Shown: positions 8,758 to 18,744, numbered from the stretch's first letter. The stretch: 64,000 nt of DNA from Bacillus_BD sp963765265 (GCA_963765265.1 CAVXVN010000002.1:124001-188000); one strand, 5' to 3'. The notes: generated by a model from the letters alone, not told the origin. Translations and numbers: made by a program.

Positions 8758-10483
8758 TTGATCGTTCCTCCCTGTGCCTGAATCAGTCGAAAATAGGCAC
8801 CTTTTTTGTTATATAGTTCATCGTGTGTTCCCGTTTCAACAAGCACACCATCTTCTAACACTAGAATGAAGTCCATTTCTCGCATCCAATGTAAACGATG
8901 TGTTGCAAAAAAGACCAGTTTATTTTTTAAATGGGGCAATATTAATCGTTTTATTTCATGTTCTGTTTCAATATCCAAATGGGCGGTCGGTTCATCAAAC
9001 AACAAAATAGGTCGATCTTGCAACAAAGAACGTGTAAAGGCAATCCTTTGTTCTTCACCGCCACTCAAAAATCGTCCACCTTGACCGATACGTTCGTCTA
9101 ATCCATTTGGAAGACGTTCAACCAGTTCAGTTAAACCAGTTATTTTGATCGCTTCTTCAATCTCAGCCTTTGTTGAGTTCGGTGCATACAAGCTAATATT
9201 TTCAGCAACAGTACCCGAAATGATGTAAGGATGTTGTGGGATATAGATGATCTGCTCTTGCCAACCAGGAGTAGCGAAATTTTCCATTAGCCTTTCATTT
9301 ACTGTAATGAATCCACTAGTTGGTAATGAGAATCCTGATAAGACATCAATTAAGGTTGATTTACCTGCACCAGAAGCACCAATAATACCCACTTTTTGAA
9401 AGCCACTCACACAAAAACTTAAATCTTTAAGGATTGATGTACTTTCCTCTTCGGAGTCTTTTTGTAATTGTTGTACAGTAAGAGTACTTTCAGTATTCCA
9501 TTTTGGAACTTCTATGGTTTTTATTTGATCGGTGAGTGTCTTTTGATCTAATAAGTTGTGAATTTGTTCACCTGCATCTTTTCCATTCATGGTTGCATGA
9601 TAGTCATTCCCTAGATCTCGAATTGGCTGAAAGTATTCAGGTGCAAGAATCAATATAGCTAATGCAGCTTGAAGACCAGTCACACCATCGATCAATCTGA
9701 GACCAAGTTCAACTGCAACAACAGCGACCGAGAGGCTAGAAAAGAAATCTAAAGAAAAGGTCGATAAAAACGCAATGCGTAAGGTCCGGTTTGTGGCAAT
9801 GCGATATTTATTACTGACAGATTCTATAGCATTTTGATGGGATTTACTTCTACCTAAATATTTTAAGGTGACAAGTCCTCGCAACGAATCAACAAAGTGA
9901 CGTGAAAGCAATTGATAGGTACCCCATTGTGCATTTGTGTATTTTTTGCACGTGCAACGAGACCTAAAAGAATGAGAAAAGCAATCATAATTGGCATTGT
10001 TAAGACTAGGACAACTCCTGAAAGTGTATCCGTTGTAAAGATGTAAATGAGTAGGACGATTGGAATACAGAACATGGAAATAGCACGGGGGATAAATAGT
10101 TCAAGATATGTACGGAAATTCGGAATTCCTTCTAAAGCGAGTGTAATCATATTTCCTGAACCATTCTTTCCGATTCCACGTGGACCTAATTCAAATAGTT
10201 TTCGAATAAATAGGTTCTGTAAATCAAAGGATGTTTTCTCTGCAAAACGAAACGAAAGTCTTTCTTTCAACCATTGAATGAAATGTCTAACAATAAATAC
10301 ACCAGCAAAGCCGAAAAAATAGGGAAGGACAGCAGTCGATGCTGTCCCTTTAAACATGTTTGTAATTGCTGTTGACAATAACAGTGCTTGAAAAATAATT
10401 GCTATGGCCTGACAGACTGTTAGTATTCCGACTATGAACATATGAGTTTTAATACCTTTATAGTGGAAAAGTTGTTTATCCAT
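8754..10483 (-). pseudogene. cydD: Thiol reductant ABC exporter subunit CydD, one frameshift
   Basis: Partner of CydC. The 5' part (10483 to about 9930) encodes the start of the membrane domain. The frame then breaks near 9930: the expected QWGTYQLLSRHF continues in another frame, through the rest of the membrane domain and an ATPase with Walker A GASGAGKST and signature LSGGEEQR. A single-base indel explains the break. Joined, the product would be about 575 aa, the normal size. The ATG at 10483 overlaps the cydB stop (TAATG). Either a sequencing error or a true mutation; all catalytic motifs survive downstream. Confidence 0.85.
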
Positions 10484-11525
10484 TAATATTCTAGATGCTC
10501 CTTATCCGTTACACGTTTACGGAAAACGTAATAACTCCAAATGGTATACGCGAGAACAATAGGTACCATTGTAAAAGCAACAATGGCCATTATTTTTAGT
10601 GAATATTCCCCTGAAGCCGCATTATAAACAGTCAGATTATAGGCTATATCTGTCGAACTAATCATGACATTTGGAAATAGTATGATGAAAATAGATGCTG
10701 TTACAAGAATGATAATGAATCCCGTTGTAGCAAAGCTAATGCCTTCTTTTTTCTTCTTCAATAATGGGAAGAGCAGCAAGTAAAGAACAATAGCAACAAC
10801 ATACAATGGAATGAGTATGAAACCTTTTTCAGTGAATGCATCCGTATAGACACCTGTTAAAATAACAAATAATACAATTACTGCAGCGCAGGCAATATAT
10901 ATTTTTTGTGCTGCTTCACGTGCACGTTCGCGAAGTGTACCTGTCGTTTTTAACGAAATAAACATTAATCCATGCATATAGGATAACGAAACAAAAGCTA
11001 CCCCACCAACAATGGTGTAAAGATTTACAATATCAGTAAAACTTGCATACATATTCATATCTTGGTCAATAGGCACACCTTTTATTAGATAGTAAATGAT
11101 AGGCACACCTTTAATGAGACTTGTAAATAAAACACCTAATAAGAAAGGGGGTAATAAACTTCCTAAGAAAATCGACCAATCCCAAGTTTTTGTCCATTTT
11201 TTTGAGTCCATTTTTCCTCTGAATTCAAAAGCTACTCCACGGGCAATTAAGGCAAGTAATAAAACAACAAATGGTAAATAATATCCACTAAATAAAGTGG
11301 CATACCAATGTGGGAAGGCAGCAAACATGGCGCCCCAGCAGTAATAAGCCATACTTCATTTGCATCCCAGAAAGGTCCAATTGAATTAATCAGAACTCGT
11401 TTTTCTAAATCATTTTTGGCTAGGAATTTTGTACTCATCCCAACCCCGAAATCAAATCCTTCTAAAAAGAGAAATCCAATAAATAGTACCGCGATTAATA
11501 GGAACCATATCTCACTTAGTTGCAT
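10483..11525 (-). pseudogene. cydB: Cytochrome bd ubiquinol oxidase subunit II (CydB), one frameshift plus a short duplication
   Basis: Second subunit of the bd-type terminal oxidase, multi-spanning. The start MQLSEIW at 11525 follows AAGGGGG and lies inside the cydA 3' end. The frame breaks near 11330, where the expected ITAGGAMFAAFPHWY is interrupted: a run of four G is present where five would keep the frame. The rest is open to 10483. Between about 11056 and 11110 the protein reads LIKGVPI-IYY-LIKGVPI, an in-frame 30-bp tandem duplication with several substitutions between the copies. Homologs have one LIKGVPID. Confidence 0.87.
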
Positions 11526-11659
11526 GGGTGAAACCCCCTTCATTGAAAGGATCTGTAGCACTTACATCTTCTTTTGCTTTTTCATTCGGACCTTGTTTAA
11601 TGTATTTGACAAATAAAGCGACCATGGCAATGGCTAAAAGTGTATATACTAATGAGAAT

Positions 11660-11719
11660 GAAACAAGTGAAAATAAAATTTGACCGATATAATTGAAACA
11701 AGTGAAAATAAAATTTGAC
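11660..11719. repeat. Short tandem duplication inside cydA (in frame)
   Basis: The 25-bp string starting GAAACAAGTGAAAATAAAAT occurs at 11660-11684 and again at 11695-11719. The net insertion relative to the expected protein is eleven residues. Confidence 0.85.
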
Positions 11720-12810
11720 GATGATACATTCGGTGACACACCGTCAGCAGTTTTCATTAGACCATTTACGATCCACGGTTGACGACCGATTTCAGACATA
11801 ATCCACCCAGCGGAGTTTGCAATAAATGGGAAAAATAGAGTTGCAACCAATAATTTTGAATACCATGGTTTATTTTCGAGTGTTCCGCGTCGGTTGAAGT
11901 ATAAGCCTATTAAACTTAATAAAACGAGTACACCACCAAGACCCGCCATGATTCGGAAAGTCCAAAAGGTTGTTTTTACAGGAGGAATATAATTACCCTC
12001 ACCATATTTTTCTTCGTATTCTGCTTGAAGTTTGTTCATGCCGTCTACTTTTCCCTTAAATTCCCCATAAGCTAAATAGCTTAATGCGTAAGGAACTTCA
12101 AGTCGCATAGAGGATTCCTTATTCGCCGTATCGATGTTAGCAATAACGGTCCAGGCCGCTGGATCACCGCTATCTTCCCACAAACCTTCAGCAGCTGCCA
12201 TTTTCATTGGCTGTGCGCCCATAAGATATTGTGATTGTGCATGTCCTGAAAAAGCAATAAATCCTAGACTGGATATTAATCCAACAATTAACCCAATCGT
12301 TATGGAGCTTTTGAAGAAATCAAGATCACGTTTTTTCAAAAAGTTCCATGCACTGACACCGACAACAAAAAAGGCGCCTGTTGCCAAGCTTGCGAAAATG
12401 ACATGTGGGAAGGCAACTAATAATTTAGGATTTGTTATAATAGCAAGGAAATCAGTTGTTTCGGCACGTCCATTTCGAAGGGCATAGCCCACCGGATTTT
12501 GCATAAATGAGTTGGCTGCTAGAATCCAAAAGGCTGATAAGCCGGTTGCAATCGAAACAAGCCATATACAGGCTAAATGCAATTTCTTCGGCAGTTTATC
12601 CCAACCAAATACCCATAAGCCAATAAAGGTTGATTCAATAAAAAAGGCAAGAAGAGCTTCAATGGCCAAAGGAGCACCAAATACATCTCCCATGAATCGG
12701 GAGTAGCTAGACCAGTTCATTCCAAATTGAAATTCTTGAATAATACCAGTCACAATACCGACAGCGAAATTAATAAGGAAAAAAATGCTCCAAAATTTCG
12801 TCATCTTTTT

Positions 12811-12890
12811 GTAGATTTCTTTCTTTTTAACTAAGTAAAGCGTTTGCATAAAAGAATTTCTTTCTTTTTAACTAAATAAAGCGTTTGCAT
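12811..12890. repeat. 41-bp tandem duplication at the 5' end of cydA (out of frame)
   Basis: On the minus strand ATGCAAACGCTTTA(T/C)TTAG and the A-rich bases after it occur twice, starting at 12890 and at 12849. The copies differ by one internal base and diverge at their 3' ends. 41 is not a multiple of three, so the reading frame is broken. Confidence 0.9.
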
Positions 12891-13045
12891 CACAGCGATA
12901 ATAAATGCGAGACCAATAGATAAAGGAACAAAAATAAAATGAAACAATGTTGTGGAAGCAAACTGAATTCGTGCGAGCATAAGTTCTTCCATGAATATAA
13001 ACCTCCTGCTTAAGTTTCGTATCTATTCCTACTATAGCATTGCAA

Positions 13046-13072
13046 ATGGAAATTTGTGAACATTCAACGAAT
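13046..13072 (-). promoter_or_regulatory. Possible cydA promoter with a half Rex-like site
   Basis: On the minus strand TTCACAAATT is followed 18 nt after TTCACA by TATAGT. TTCACAA is half of the Rex operator (TTGTGAA-N4-TTCACAA). The other half is poor. Rex control of cyd operons is known in Bacillus; here it is only suggested. Confidence 0.3.
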
Positions 13073-13150
13073 AAAATATGACAATTTTAGCAATTCAAAC
13101 AAAAAGTGATTATAATTATTGACAAAGAATATTGACTTTAAAAATGAATA

Positions 13151-13182
13151 AAAAAATACCCAAAATGAATACATTTTGGGTA
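13151..13182 (-). terminator. Terminator of the CNNM gene
   Basis: TACCCAAAATG pairs perfectly with CATTTTGGGTA (loop AATA). On the minus strand a T-run follows. Confidence 0.85.
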
Positions 13183-13208
13183 TTAATGACTACAGTGCTT
13201 GACGTATT

Positions 13209-14600
13209 TTAGTATAATGCTTCTGATTTGGCTAAAGGTATAGGAGAGGGAAGTTCCAATTCTTGTTGTTTATCTTGATTCACTATTTCAGCAAGAAACT
13301 TCTCATCTTCCATTTTGATTACTTCGATATATTTAATATGATGATCTTCCATGTCTACAATTTTAAAAGAATATGAATTGTGGTAGAGGATATCCCCTTG
13401 TTTCACTTCGTAATTTTCAGTCAGAATCCAACCACCAATCGTATCAACATCTTCATCATTAATATCAAGTCCAAGCATATCATTAACCTCAGTAACAAGT
13501 ACTTTTGAATCAAAAATAAAGTGTCCATCTTTTATTTTTCGAACTTCTGAAACTTCATCCATATCAAATTCATCACGAATTTCTCCCACAATTTCTTCAA
13601 TAATATCTTCCACAGTCACCAAACCGGAAGTTCCACCATACTCATCCATTAGGATGGCCATATGAATGCGATCTTTCTGCATTTTGACAAGTAGGTCCTG
13701 AATAGGTGCTGTTTCAATTACTTTAATGATGGGACGGATATAAGATTCAATTGTTATAGCCTTTAGGTCTTTATAATCTAAGAGGTCCGTTACAATTTCT
13801 TTTAAATTAATCATACCAATAATATGGTCTTTATCACCATCAATGATGGGATAACGTGTAAATTTTTCAACATGAATAATAGAAAGAAACTCGTCTAGGG
13901 TTTGTTCCTTTGAAAGGGAAACAATTTCTGTTCTCGGAACCATAATTTCTTTGGCGATTCTATTATCAAATTCGAAAATTTTATTTACATACTTAAACTC
14001 CGATTGGTTTATTTCACCATTTTTATAGCTTTCTGACAAAATGATTCGAAGTTCTTCTTCTGAATGGGCCAATTCCCGTTCTGATGCAGCCTTGAGTCCA
14101 AAAAGGTGAGTGATAAATTGTGCTGAATGATTTAAAACCCAAATAACCGGAAACATAATTCTATAGAACAGAATTAGTGGACGTGCAGTTATTAGTGAAA
14201 TCCACTCAGCCTTTTGAATGGCAACGGTTTTAGGAGCAAGTTCCCCAACGACCACATGCAGAAACGTTATAATTGTAAAAGCAACGGCGATGGATAGAAT
14301 TGAAGTAATTGATTCTGAAATATTGAACCAAACAAAAATAGGATGAAAAATATGCTCAAAAGTTGGTTCACCAAGTGCACCAATTCCCAGAGCGGTTACT
14401 GTAATACCTAATTGACAAGCAGATAAGTATTCATCCAAATTTGAAATTACTTTTTTTGCCGAAAGGGCTCTTTTATTTCCTTCTTCAATCAACTGATCAA
14501 TTCTTGAACTTCTAACTTTTACAATAGCAAACTCAGAAGTTACAAAAAATGCTGTCAAAGCAATTAAAATGGCTATAATCACCAAGTTTAATATGTCCAA
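13209..14600 (-). CDS. CNNM/CBS-domain (HlyC/CorC family) transporter, full length
   Basis: 463 aa. An N-terminal CNNM (DUF21) membrane domain occupies residues 1-190 (motif VVVGELAPKTVAIQ). A CBS pair follows (about 205-330, with EKFTRYPIIDGDKDHIIGMI and HMAILMDEYGGTSGLVTVED), then a C-terminal CorC_HlyC domain (about 355-435). These proteins are linked to Mg2+/Co2+ efflux; B. subtilis MpfA (YhdP) is the best-studied relative. The start is TTG. A strong Shine-Dalgarno lies 36 nt upstream behind a hairpin, the same odd arrangement as the paralog at 797. A MerR regulator gene lies just upstream in the same direction, matching the B. subtilis yhdQ-yhdP pairing. Confidence 0.92.
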   Translation of the reverse strand: MDILNLVIIAILIALTAFFVTSEFAIVKVRSSRIDQLIEEGNKRALSAKKVISNLDEYLSACQLGITVTALGIGALGEPTFEHIFHPIFVWFNISESITSILSIAVAFTIITFLHVVVGELAPKTVAIQKAEWISLITARPLILFYRIMFPVIWVLNHSAQFITHLFGLKAASERELAHSEEELRIILSESYKNGEINQSEFKYVNKIFEFDNRIAKEIMVPRTEIVSLSKEQTLDEFLSIIHVEKFTRYPIIDGDKDHIIGMINLKEIVTDLLDYKDLKAITIESYIRPIIKVIETAPIQDLLVKMQKDRIHMAILMDEYGGTSGLVTVEDIIEEIVGEIRDEFDMDEVSEVRKIKDGHFIFDSKVLVTEVNDMLGLDINDEDVDTIGGWILTENYEVKQGDILYHNSYSFKIVDMEDHHIKYIEVIKMEDEKFLAEIVNQDKQQELELPSPIPLAKSEALY

Positions 14601-14645
14601 ATAAATTTCCTTATCCTGTCTTAAACAGGTAAGGAGTCACCTCCT
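14598..14645 (-). promoter_or_regulatory. Hairpin between a strong Shine-Dalgarno and a TTG start (second case)
   Basis: AGGAGGTGA (14645-14637) is followed by CT, a hairpin CCTTACCTGT-TTAAG-ACAGGATAAGG (ten pairs, one bulged A; 14634-14609), eight bases, then TTG (14600). The linear gap is 36 nt; with the hairpin excluded it is 10 nt. AGGAG could instead pair with the CTCCT just after it around a GTGA loop, so two exclusive folds are possible. Confidence 0.5.
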
Positions 14646-14661
14646 GATATTTACAAAAATT

Positions 14662-15087
14662 TTAGTCATACGTCATTCTTTCCAACGATTCAATGAGTGC
14701 TGAACCTTCTTCATTTAGCTTATTAGACATGGAATCATGTTTGTATTCTTGAATGATAGGTAAGAGCATGGAAAGATCATTATTTAACTGTTTCATTTGA
14801 ATGGCCAATCTTTTTAATTGATTTTCAACTTCTCTATTTTGAAGCTGAGTATGATTCTTTAATTCTAGTTTTCCTTTAATCTCATGAAGTGGTAAATGTA
14901 CCTTTTTATAATCTTCAATCGTTTTTAAATCGTCTAAAGCATCTTCTGGATATATTCTATAGTTGCCTTTTGAACGTTTTGCATTTAATAACCCTAAGCC
15001 GGTATAATAGTCGATGGTTCTTTTTGAAACGTTCGCTAAATTTGCTAGTTCTCCAATACGATAGACTGCCCCACTATACCACCCCAT
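14662..15087 (-). CDS. MerR family transcriptional regulator
   Basis: 141 aa. The N-terminal winged helix-turn-helix starts YRIGELANLANVSKRTIDYY and has the MerR pattern GLLNAKRSKGNYRIYPEDAL. A coiled-coil region (about 75-125) follows, and there is no metal-binding cysteine cluster, so the signal it senses is not evident. It lies 61 nt upstream of the CNNM gene on the same strand. In B. subtilis a MerR gene (yhdQ, called cueR) neighbours yhdP, so orthology is possible but not shown. The start is uncertain: the ATG at 15087 has no clear Shine-Dalgarno and adds seven residues before the usual MerR N-terminus. Confidence 0.8.
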   Translation of the reverse strand: MGWYSGAVYRIGELANLANVSKRTIDYYTGLGLLNAKRSKGNYRIYPEDALDDLKTIEDYKKVHLPLHEIKGKLELKNHTQLQNREVENQLKRLAIQMKQLNNDLSMLLPIIQEYKHDSMSNKLNEEGSALIESLERMTYD

Positions 15088-15233
15088 TCTAATTGATATT
15101 ATTTAATTTTATTATAAGGTACTCTAAACAATACAGTCAAACGTTTCAGTTTCGGTGTGTATTTCTCAAATTATATGCAATAAAATTCAGCACTATGAAA
15201 ATTCATATGAAGAAAATGAATTTTTAGTGAAAT

Positions 15234-15788
15234 TTAGTGATGATTTTGATTTAACCAGTCATGAGATAACATTCCATAGACAACCAAATCGTGATAATGG
15301 TCGTAAAGAAATTCCCCGTCTCGAATCACACCTTCTTGTTTGAAGCCGAGTCGTTCAGGAATAGCACGGCTTTTTTTATTATGCACCCCGCAACGAACTT
15401 CGACACGATGAAGATGTAAATGAAGGAATATATAGAAAAGAATTGCTTGCACGGTTTTGGTCATAATGCCTTTGCCTTCGTATCCTTTTCCTAAGTAATA
15501 ACCGAGGGATGTTTGTTGGTTATTCCAGTCAATGGAGTTTAGGCTGATCACACCTACTAATTTTCCCTTGAAACGGATTCCAGCATTTAGACCGTTATGA
15601 TCTGCATATTGCTTTAACCAAGCGTTAATAATTGGAAAATATTGATGGGAGGAAGTGATACTGTCTACCCAGGGTAGCCATTCTCTTAAATGATTTCGGT
15701 TTGATTCAACAAGCTGAAATAGTTCGGAACAATCTTGTTGTTGAAAAAGCTGCAAATTGATTTCATGATCTACTTTTATATTAAGCAT
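15234..15788 (-). CDS. GNAT family N-acetyltransferase (RimJ/RimL type)
   Basis: 184 aa. It has the RimL-like pattern: an N-terminal LREWLPWVDS segment, a central VGVISLNSIDW strand, and acetyl-CoA loop motif A in LGYYLGKGYEGKGIMT. The C-terminal RVEVRCGVHNKKSRAIPERL and GFKQEGVIRDGEF are typical of the ribosomal-protein-Ser/Ala acetyltransferase branch. Substrate unknown. The start at 15788 follows AAAGGAG with good spacing; an upstream TTG at 15797 is less likely. Single gene, minus strand. Confidence 0.88.
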   Translation of the reverse strand: MLNIKVDHEINLQLFQQQDCSELFQLVESNRNHLREWLPWVDSITSSHQYFPIINAWLKQYADHNGLNAGIRFKGKLVGVISLNSIDWNNQQTSLGYYLGKGYEGKGIMTKTVQAILFYIFLHLHLHRVEVRCGVHNKKSRAIPERLGFKQEGVIRDGEFLYDHYHDLVVYGMLSHDWLNQNHH

Positions 15789-15994
15789 TACGAACACTCC
15801 TTTTGGAAAACATCATGATCCTTTTTCCATATGATATGGTTCAATGTGGATTAATGCTTTGGTCACTTGATGTTTTTCGAGGAGTATACTTCAAATAAAA
15901 CCTTATCAAACGAAGAACTTGTGGGTCTATAGAAACATTATGGCGGTTAAACAAAAATTATTAATCTTATATGAAAAATTGCTTATTGGAAAAT

Positions 15995-16057
15995 TGAAGT
16001 TTTCTTTATCCCGGTTTAACAGGCTGTAATATCCCCACTGATGGAAATTTACTTTAT
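15995..16057. repeat. Intergenic repeat upstream of feoA
   Basis: Contains GAAGTTTTCTTTAT, then CCCGGTTTAACAGGCTGTAA, then CCCCACTGATGG and a final ACTTTAT. The same modules recur near 23938-23995 and 31143-31351. The rest of the 15789-16150 gap holds the feo promoter and Fur box. Confidence 0.7.
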
Positions 16058-16101
16058 CTATGACTTTTATTCTTCAAAAATTCACAAATCATTATAGATT
16101 G

Positions 16102-16116
16102 AGATAATCATTCTCA
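16102..16116 (+). promoter_or_regulatory. Fur box upstream of feoAB
   Basis: AGATAATCATTCTCA matches the 7-1-7 Bacillus Fur consensus TGATAATNATTATCA at 12 of 14 specified positions. It sits about 35 nt before feoA, as expected for iron repression of ferrous-iron uptake. Confidence 0.8.
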
Positions 16117-16150
16117 ATTAGATGTGGTAATATAAAAGTGGGTGATGGAT

Positions 16151-16375
16151 ATGCTAGGGAATTTACGAAAAGGTGAAAAAGGAAAAATTATTGATTTATC
16201 ACAAGTTAATCGATTAGTTAAAAGAAGACTTCTTGATTTTGGTATAACAGAAGGTTCAGAAGTCTTTGTGAAAAATAAGATGCCGTTTGGCGGTCCGTTA
16301 ATGCTTGAATCAAGCGGACAATGTGTTGGAATCCGAAAACAGGAAGCCTTAAGAATTGAAGTGGAGAGACTATAA
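16151..16375 (+). CDS. feoA: FeoA domain protein
   Basis: Small cytosolic SH3-like partner of the FeoB ferrous-iron permease, about 74 aa. It has the FeoA pattern NLRKGEKGKIIDL, RRLLDFGITEGSEV and a hydrophobic end AGIRxxEA-like (CVGIRKQEALRIEVERL). The start at 16151 gives the normal family length; GTG 16142 and ATG 16145 are alternatives. The stop overlaps the feoB start (TAATG), so translation is coupled. A Fur box upstream indicates iron control. Confidence 0.88.
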   Translation: MLGNLRKGEKGKIIDLSQVNRLVKRRLLDFGITEGSEVFVKNKMPFGGPLMLESSGQCVGIRKQEALRIEVERL

Positions 16376-18384
16376 TGGAAATTGCACTTCTAGGTAATCC
16401 AAATACGGGGAAAACCTCTCTTTTTAATCATTTAACAGGTTCCTACGAATATGTAGGGAATTGGAGTGGTGTAACGGTTGAAAAGAAGGTTGGTCAATTT
16501 AAAAATAAAAAAGATCTATTAATCGATTTACCAGGAATTTATACTGTAAGTCCCCTTTCAAAGGATGAAGCGGTTGTTTCGCATTTTTTTTTACATGATC
16601 ATGTAGATAAACTTTTAAATATCCTTGATGCTTCTCAATTAAAAAGAAATCTTCATTTGACCATACAAATACTAGAGTATGGGAAACCAGTGGTTATTGG
16701 GTTAAATATGATGGATGTAGCAAAAAACCGTGGAATTGAAGTAGATGTGAATAAGTTATCTGCCTACCTGGGTGTTCCGGTAGTGCCTATTATTGCACGA
16801 TCTGGAGAGGGATGTGACGAGTTAGCACAGACGATAACTAGCCAACAATATTCATATTCTGAAAAAAATCTTATTTATTATGGAAAAGAGATAGAAGAAG
16901 CTGTCTTAAAATTAGAAAATCTGCTTACCAGCATTCGATAACGCTTTCATCTAGATGGCTTACACTTCAATTCCTTGAAGGAAATCAAAGTATAAAATCA
17001 TATTTATTGAATTTCATTGAAGTAGATGTTTTAAATAAATTGGTTCTGGAATTGGAAGAAAAATTGAAGAATGAACATGATGCTAAATCAATTGATCAAT
17101 ATATTTATAATAAAAGATCGGAGTTCATTCATAAAATTCTAGTGGGATCCATTGTGAATTCAAAAGATCAAAAAGTGAACTTTTACGGATAAGGTAGATC
17201 GAATGGTTACAAATCGATTTCTTGGAATTCCAATCTTTCTATTATTAATGTACCTTATGTTTATGTTAACTTTTGATTGGCTAGGGTTTCCACTTTCAGA
17301 TATACTGGATTCTTTTATTACAGGCCCTTTAACATCCGGTATTGAATCTTTTTTAGCTTATGTCGGTGCTTCTGCATTTATACATGATTTAATTATTGAT
17401 GGAATTGTTGCGGGTGTTGGTGGTGTTTTAGTTTTTGTTCCACAAATCTTTATTTTATTCTTTTTTATTTCATTATTAGAAGATTCTGGTTATATGGCGC
17501 GAGTGGCTCTTGTTATGGATCGGATTATGGAAGGCATCGGATTGAATGGAAAGGCATTTATCCCTATGATCATTGGCTTTGGTTGTAATGTGCCAGGAAT
17601 AATGGCTGCAAGGACGATTGAAACGCCGAGGGAAAGGTTGCTGACCGTTTTATTAACACCGCTCATGTCATGTTCTGCGCGTCTTCCAGTGTATGCCTTA
17701 TTTGTTGGAACCTTTTTTGTTCAATATAAAGCGTTAGTTGTTCTCTCATTATATGTTCTTGGTGTTTTGCTTGCTTTAGGTTTAGCTAAGCTATTCTCTG
17801 TTACGATTTTAAAAGGTGATCATTCTTTATTTGTCATTGAACTTCCTCCTTATCGTGTACCACAGAGAAAAGCATTGTGGAGAAGTACATGGGATAAAGG
17901 AAAAGGATTTATAAGAAAAGCAGGTACCTTTATATTTGCTGGATCAGTCCTTATTTGGCTTTTTGCTTATTTAGGTCCTAGTGGATTGAATGTTGACATG
18001 GATCATAGCTTTTTAGCTGCAATTGGAGGGATATTTGCACCTATTCTTGCACCACTAGGATTTGGTACCTGGCAGGCTGGTGCTTCTTTAATAACAGGGT
18101 TTCTTGCGAAAGAATCGATTATTTCATCTATGAATATTATTTATTTTGTTCCAGATCAAGCATCGTTACAAGGATTGCTGGCAACACAATTTACTCCACT
18201 CGCAGCGGTTAGCTTTATGGTCTTTATTTTACTTTATATTCCTTGTTTAGCTACTACGGCAACCATTTATAAAGAAACGAATTCGAAAAAATGGACAGCT
18301 TTTGCTATAGGATATGCCCTTATTTTAGCCTATATTTTGTCGTTTATTATTTATCAGGGTGGTAAATTATTAGGTTTAGCATAA
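16375..18384 (+). pseudogene. feoB: Ferrous iron permease FeoB, two frameshifts
   Basis: N-terminal G domain with G1 GNPNTGKTSLFN, G3 DLPGIY and G4 NMMD (residues 1-170). The frame then breaks near 16936 and continues as ITLSSRWLTLQFLEGNQS in another frame. It breaks again near 17187, just before DKVDRMVTNRFLGIP. From there the membrane domain (about 390 aa) is open, with Gate motifs including GFGCNVPGIMAART and LMSCSARLPVY. Both breaks are single-base events and compensate each other. Joined length is about 670 aa, normal for FeoB. Sequencing error or decay cannot be told apart from this window alone. Confidence 0.88.
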
Positions 18385-18387
18385 AAA

Positions 18388-18565
18388 GACTCTCAGTGGG
18401 GTCTCATCCCCACTGAGGGTTAGCCAGCTACGCCTGATGACTTTTCTAAGGGCTGAAGCCCTAGAAAGATCTTGTCGGATCTTTACGGGCATTTGATCCC
18501 CCAGCTATCTCTTTTGATACTTAGAATCTCAAGGTGGCGATCTTACGCCCGTTAAGATGGGGCAA
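18388..18565. repeat. Palindromic intergenic repeat between feoB and its Cys-rich partner
   Basis: Starts with the hairpin CTCAGTGGGG-tctcat-CCCCACTGAG (18391-18416). A second palindrome AAGGGCT-gaa-GCCCT follows, with ACGGGC...GCCCGT arms. The CTAAGGGCT core also appears at 33550-33580, and GCCCGTTAAGA recurs at 46399-46412. It separates two genes that are normally adjacent. Confidence 0.6.
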
Positions 18566-18584
18566 CGGAAAGGGGTGGGCGATA

Positions 18585-18744
18585 TGATCATAAACATAGT
18601 GCTGGTGTAGCTATTTTTGGATATGCAGGTTGGGCTTTGGTTCGCCATATTAATAAATCAAAGGAAGGCAAATGTGCTGCGTGTAGTGTGAAATCTTCTT
18701 GTGTAAGTAACTGTATAACAGAGCTTAAGTCAGATGTAAAATAA
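18585..18744 (+). pseudogene. FeoB-associated Cys-rich membrane protein, one frameshift
   Basis: Tiny protein (about 52 aa if repaired). ATG 18585 follows AAAGGGG and encodes MIINIVL. A one-base indel near 18603 shifts to AGVAIFGYAGWALVRHINKS, one transmembrane helix, followed by CAACSVKSSCVSNC. The Cys pattern and position after feoB match the FeoB-associated family, thought to aid ferrous-iron uptake. Confidence 0.75.

Larger units (their letters stand above)
11512..12992 (-). pseudogene. cydA: Cytochrome bd ubiquinol oxidase subunit I (CydA), disrupted by a 41-bp tandem duplication
   Basis: Heme-bearing subunit of the bd quinol oxidase. ATG 12992 follows AGGAGGT and gives MEELMLARIQFASTTLFHF, the canonical N-terminus including the heme-ligand His. 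After about 43 codons a 41-bp tandem duplication (copies starting at 12890 and 12849) shifts the frame. From the second copy on, a 445-residue frame is open with Q-loop and heme-ligand regions, for example FQFGMNWSSYSRF and SGHAQSQYLMGAQPMKMAAAE. Near the C-terminus a second, in-frame duplication of about 33 bp adds eleven residues. The stop overlaps the cydB start by 14 nt. Confidence 0.88.
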
